DNA of 6,456 nt from Firmicutes bacterium UBA1047 (GTDB taxonomy: Bacteria > Bacillota > Clostridia > Tissierellales > Sedimentibacteraceae): the NCBI GenBank assembly GCA_002316585.1, contig DCDU01000053.1:1-6456 (forward strand), given 5' to 3'. A program made the translations under genes and the position numbers. Under the pieces are notes generated by a model. That model searched no databases, was not told where the DNA came from, and saw only the letters and a list, made by a program, of their open reading frames with translations. This document shows, one piece after another, positions 3,767 to 6,456 of this stretch (the stretch's first letter is position 1; each line of letters opens with the position of its first letter).

Positions 3767-6456
3767 ATGAGAAGAAACAAAACGATTCAAAAGATTACGG
3801 CTGTTATGCTGTCTGTCATAATGTCTGTAAGCATGATGCCTGTTACGGCAATGGCAGAGCAGCTTGAAACGGAAAGCGGCATGATACGAAATGAAGAGTT
3901 TTCTTTTTCGGGGAATGATGAGCTGCTCGGGTCTTCTGCCGCCGCTAAATTTGTTCTTAAAAATCTTGCGTCAGGTGCATTGACATCCTTGGGTAACTAT
4001 GGAATGGATAAGGCGTTGGAGGAAATGTTCGGCGACGAAACCGGCAGCGTAATCCTTGCCTTTGATGAAATCAAGGATGAAATTCGGGGACTCAAAGCGG
4101 AAATTGAAAACCTGAGCGCCAAGCTGGACCTTGCTGCACTGAGAAATGACTTGAATTCGTATGCTGCATTTATTAACAGCTATGTGGGCGTGTACGAAAA
4201 ATTCTGCATAAGCCGTAGCGATTATGCAGACGATGCCGAGCAGACAAGCATCTTCCTGAATAATCTTTACCATGCCAAGGACCTGAATTATTTTGTGGAT
4301 GGCAAAAGCGTCATCAACGCCACAATAGCCTTGGGAAACAATCTGACCGGAGCTTTTTCAGGAGGCTACAATATATTTGGAGCATTTGACAAGCTTGACA
4401 GGTTTACGAACCGATGGGAGCATCAAGGCTATGAGCAAAGGAAGGCATTCAGGGACAGCGCCGTATATACCTATGCAATGTTTTCATCCATGAGCCAGCT
4501 TGCCTGCCGGGCTGTGATAAATAAAAACTCAGGAGACGATGCCGTTTCAAGGAATATTCGGATTGAAGCAAGCGGATGGCTTAAGCTGCTGCAGGGTAAT
4601 GCCGTAAATGTCAGTGAAATGAATGAGAGATGCGCCGTTAAGGAGCATCCGGAGCTGCGTATCTACCGCGACACAAAAAAGGGAACCGACCTGTATGTGT
4701 TCCGCAAAAATGTGGAGGCAAGTTTTGCATACACTGAAAAACATCCGGAATGGAATACATACGTAAAAAATGTAAACAAGCTTGCCGCAAAAGAGTTTTT
4801 ATATCCAATGTCAAAAACCGATAGATATAATTTTGAGGCCGGTGATTACGGCTATACGTATTATTCTCAGCAGCCCTCTGTAACCATATATCAAAAAATT
4901 TATAATGATTACAAATCGGACAATGGAGGAAAGGCGGCAGATTTGTACAATATTTTTTTCAGCGAAAACAAAGGAGCATTTACCCATCCGTCCGGTTTGT
5001 CGGGAAGGGCAAAATTTGCGACACATGCCTATTCCATGAGAAGGGAGCCCTTTGCACCTATATGCTCATGGATAGCAAGTGTTGTGACAGATGTGGCACA
5101 GCCTGAACTGCGCCATTTGATTGTGGCGGAGTATAATCGGGACGGAAATATAACAAAAATACACGGAACATTAAATGAAATGTTCTACAGTCCTATTTAC
5201 TATTACGGTGCCGTAGAGCAGGGCAAGCTTATGCTGCCGGAGGAGGAGCCGGCACCTCAGCCTGCGGATGAAATCAGGGGCATGGAAAGCTGTTACGAGC
5301 TGCCTCATGACGGGCAGGTTATCCTTTCGGCAGAGGAAAAATCAGGATATACCTGTCAGTGGTATGTGAATACGGGAGACGGCAACGGCTATCAGGAGCT
5401 TCCCGGTGAAACAGGCACAAGCTATACGATTCCTGAGCTTAAAGCCCATATGAACGGTTACCGGTATATTTGCGCATTTATTAAAGATACAAAAGCAGGT
5501 GGCTTTTCAGGCATTATGGGCGAAGCAGCAGGAGAATTTACTGTACCTGCGGATGTAACCTCCGGGTCAGCCATCGTCCTTGAGGATGAGCCGGCTGCGG
5601 AAGCATTTGTTTACACCGCCCCCGTGACACTCAGATTGGTCGGAGAGGGTATACCTGTTCCCGAAACAAGCCATGAGGTAGGAAGTGCAGAGGAGTTAAA
5701 AGCTGCTATGGAGAAGATAAGCGACGGAGATTGGGACGGTCATACCTTGAAGCTGACGGCATCTATACGATATCCGCAGCCGATTACTCTGCTTAACCGC
5801 TCCGCGGTCATTGACTTAAACGGATATCCGCTGACGGTAGAGCCGCCTGCATGGTCTGAGCCGAATGTAGACCCGATGGGCAGCTCTCCTCAGATTGCAG
5901 CCGTATATGTCGGTCATGACGGAGCTTTGACAATCACAGGCGAAACAGTAAACAGCAGCCGGCTGAATGTTTCGGCAGGTGAGGGCATAGCATACGGAAT
6001 TTATACAACAGAAGAAAGCTCCGCACAGGTAAGCTCGGTTGTATTGAGCGGAGGAGGGACAGCCGTTTATGCGTCAAACAACGGTCATGTAATTATAAGG
6101 GGGGATTTAACGGCTGACGGGGAGCAGGCATTCGGTGCAAAGTGTTTAGATGGCGGAAGCATTGATGTAGGGGGTAATGTGACGGTATCGGGGGCATATT
6201 CTTACGGAGCATATGCGGCATCCTTCAATGGTGTTATATCCGACATCACAATCGGCGGAAACATTACGGCATACGGCACGAACAGCCGGGGAGCTTGCCT
6301 TGATACTGAGGCGGCAGCTCTTACCGTAAGGGGCAGCGTTACGGTGCATGAGGGCATTGCCGGAATATCCGCCGGTAAGGGTGAGGTTATTGTACATGGA
6401 AATATTACCGCACCGCACCATGCGGTAAGCGCTTGGGACGGAGCCTCCGTTCAAGT
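3767..6456 (+). CDS. Large secreted surface protein: helical domain, Ig-like domain, parallel beta-helix; 3' end beyond window
   Basis: The frame is open for 896 codons to the window edge. Residues 1-30 are a signal peptide (MRRNK, hydrophobic core, cleavage after AMA-30), so the product is exported. Residues ~55-480 form a domain I do not recognise. It has a glycine/alanine-rich helix (58-90), then an amphipathic, probably coiled-coil helix FDEIKDEIRGLKAEIENL (99-116), then mixed alpha-helical sequence rich in Tyr and Phe. An acidic, proline-rich linker (490-500) leads to an Ig-like domain (~505-593) with the QWYV strand-C motif (Trp532), the closing YRYICAF (566-571) and Cys530/Cys569. From ~635 a parallel beta-helix begins. 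It has the usual entry (GSAEELKAAMEK... then VIDLNGYPLTV) and then repeated turns such as GGNVTVSGA, GGNITAYGT and GNITAP. This layout suits a cell-surface or adhesin-like protein. The C-terminal anchor, such as LPXTG or SLH, is beyond the window. Glycan binding or host contact is inference only. Confidence 0.85.
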   Translation, partial: MRRNKTIQKITAVMLSVIMSVSMMPVTAMAEQLETESGMIRNEEFSFSGNDELLGSSAAAKFVLKNLASGALTSLGNYGMDKALEEMFGDETGSVILAFDEIKDEIRGLKAEIENLSAKLDLAALRNDLNSYAAFINSYVGVYEKFCISRSDYADDAEQTSIFLNNLYHAKDLNYFVDGKSVINATIALGNNLTGAFSGGYNIFGAFDKLDRFTNRWEHQGYEQRKAFRDSAVYTYAMFSSMSQLACRAVINKNSGDDAVSRNIRIEASGWLKLLQGNAVNVSEMNERCAVKEHPELRIYRDTKKGTDLYVFRKNVEASFAYTEKHPEWNTYVKNVNKLAAKEFLYPMSKTDRYNFEAGDYGYTYYSQQPSVTIYQKIYNDYKSDNGGKAADLYNIFFSENKGAFTHPSGLSGRAKFATHAYSMRREPFAPICSWIASVVTDVAQPELRHLIVAEYNRDGNITKIHGTLNEMFYSPIYYYGAVEQGKLMLPEEEPAPQPADEIRGMESCYELPHDGQVILSAEEKSGYTCQWYVNTGDGNGYQELPGETGTSYTIPELKAHMNGYRYICAFIKDTKAGGFSGIMGEAAGEFTVPADVTSGSAIVLEDEPAAEAFVYTAPVTLRLVGEGIPVPETSHEVGSAEELKAAMEKISDGDWDGHTLKLTASIRYPQPITLLNRSAVIDLNGYPLTVEPPAWSEPNVDPMGSSPQIAAVYVGHDGALTITGETVNSSRLNVSAGEGIAYGIYTTEESSAQVSSVVLSGGGTAVYASNNGHVIIRGDLTADGEQAFGAKCLDGGSIDVGGNVTVSGAYSYGAYAASFNGVISDITIGGNITAYGTNSRGACLDTEAAALTVRGSVTVHEGIAGISAGKGEVIVHGNITAPHHAVSAWDGASVQ

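Noticed and set aside
3583..3780. Minus-strand 65-codon frame in the TetR/surface-protein intergenic region
   Set aside because: It runs across both promoters and the operator and has no ribosome binding site or family resemblance.
3971..6454. Minus-strand open frames at 3971-4273, 4547-4744, 4811-5026 and 6146-6454
   Set aside because: All lie opposite the continuous surface-protein frame, with no start signals and no recognisable motifs.
1..6456. tRNA, rRNA, riboswitch, CRISPR or intact insertion sequence
   Set aside because: No cloverleaf, spaced direct repeats, conserved aptamer core or transposase motif was seen on either strand by eye.

Overview
The window looks like chromosomal DNA of a low-to-moderate GC anaerobic member of the Bacillota, most likely class Clostridia. 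The reasons are strong AGGAGG-type ribosome binding sites, a consensus housekeeping promoter, a lipoprotein flavin reductase of the type used for extracellular or periplasm-like electron disposal, and a large Gram-positive-style secreted beta-helix protein. No species can be named from the sequence alone.

Layout. (1) Positions 1-870, minus strand: the N-terminal 290 codons of a secreted lipoprotein with an FMN-binding domain followed by the start of an FAD-dependent fumarate reductase-type domain. It has a textbook promoter (TTGACA, 17 bp, TATTAT) and a perfect TetR-type operator just after the -10 box. (2) Positions 871-1163: control region of that gene, then an orphan rho-independent terminator reading rightward and an imperfect inverted repeat. 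(3) Positions 1164-2906, plus strand: a decayed operon. A 32-codon stub of an ECF-type sigma factor is joined out of frame to a six-helix membrane protein that has lost its start codon. This is followed by an ABC transporter ATPase whose last ~35 residues look foreign and whose D-loop glycine is replaced by arginine. No permease gene follows. (4) Positions 2910-3545, minus strand: a TetR/AcrR-family repressor, convergent with the ABC gene, with a near-perfect palindrome and a TATAAT box in front of it. (5) Positions 3767 to the end, plus strand: the first 896 codons of a large secreted protein with a signal peptide, a long helical N-terminal domain of unknown function, an Ig-like domain and the start of a parallel beta-helix.

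How the parts relate. The sigma / membrane protein / ABC ATPase set resembles a self-contained regulated transporter cassette that has been inactivated by at least one internal deletion and probably a second event at its 3' end. The TetR gene and the surface-protein gene are divergent and share a 221-bp control region, but the TetR palindrome sits on its own promoter, so autoregulation is the simplest reading. The operator in front of the flavoprotein has a different sequence, so a different TetR protein outside this window probably controls that gene. No tRNA, rRNA, CRISPR array or intact mobile element is visible.
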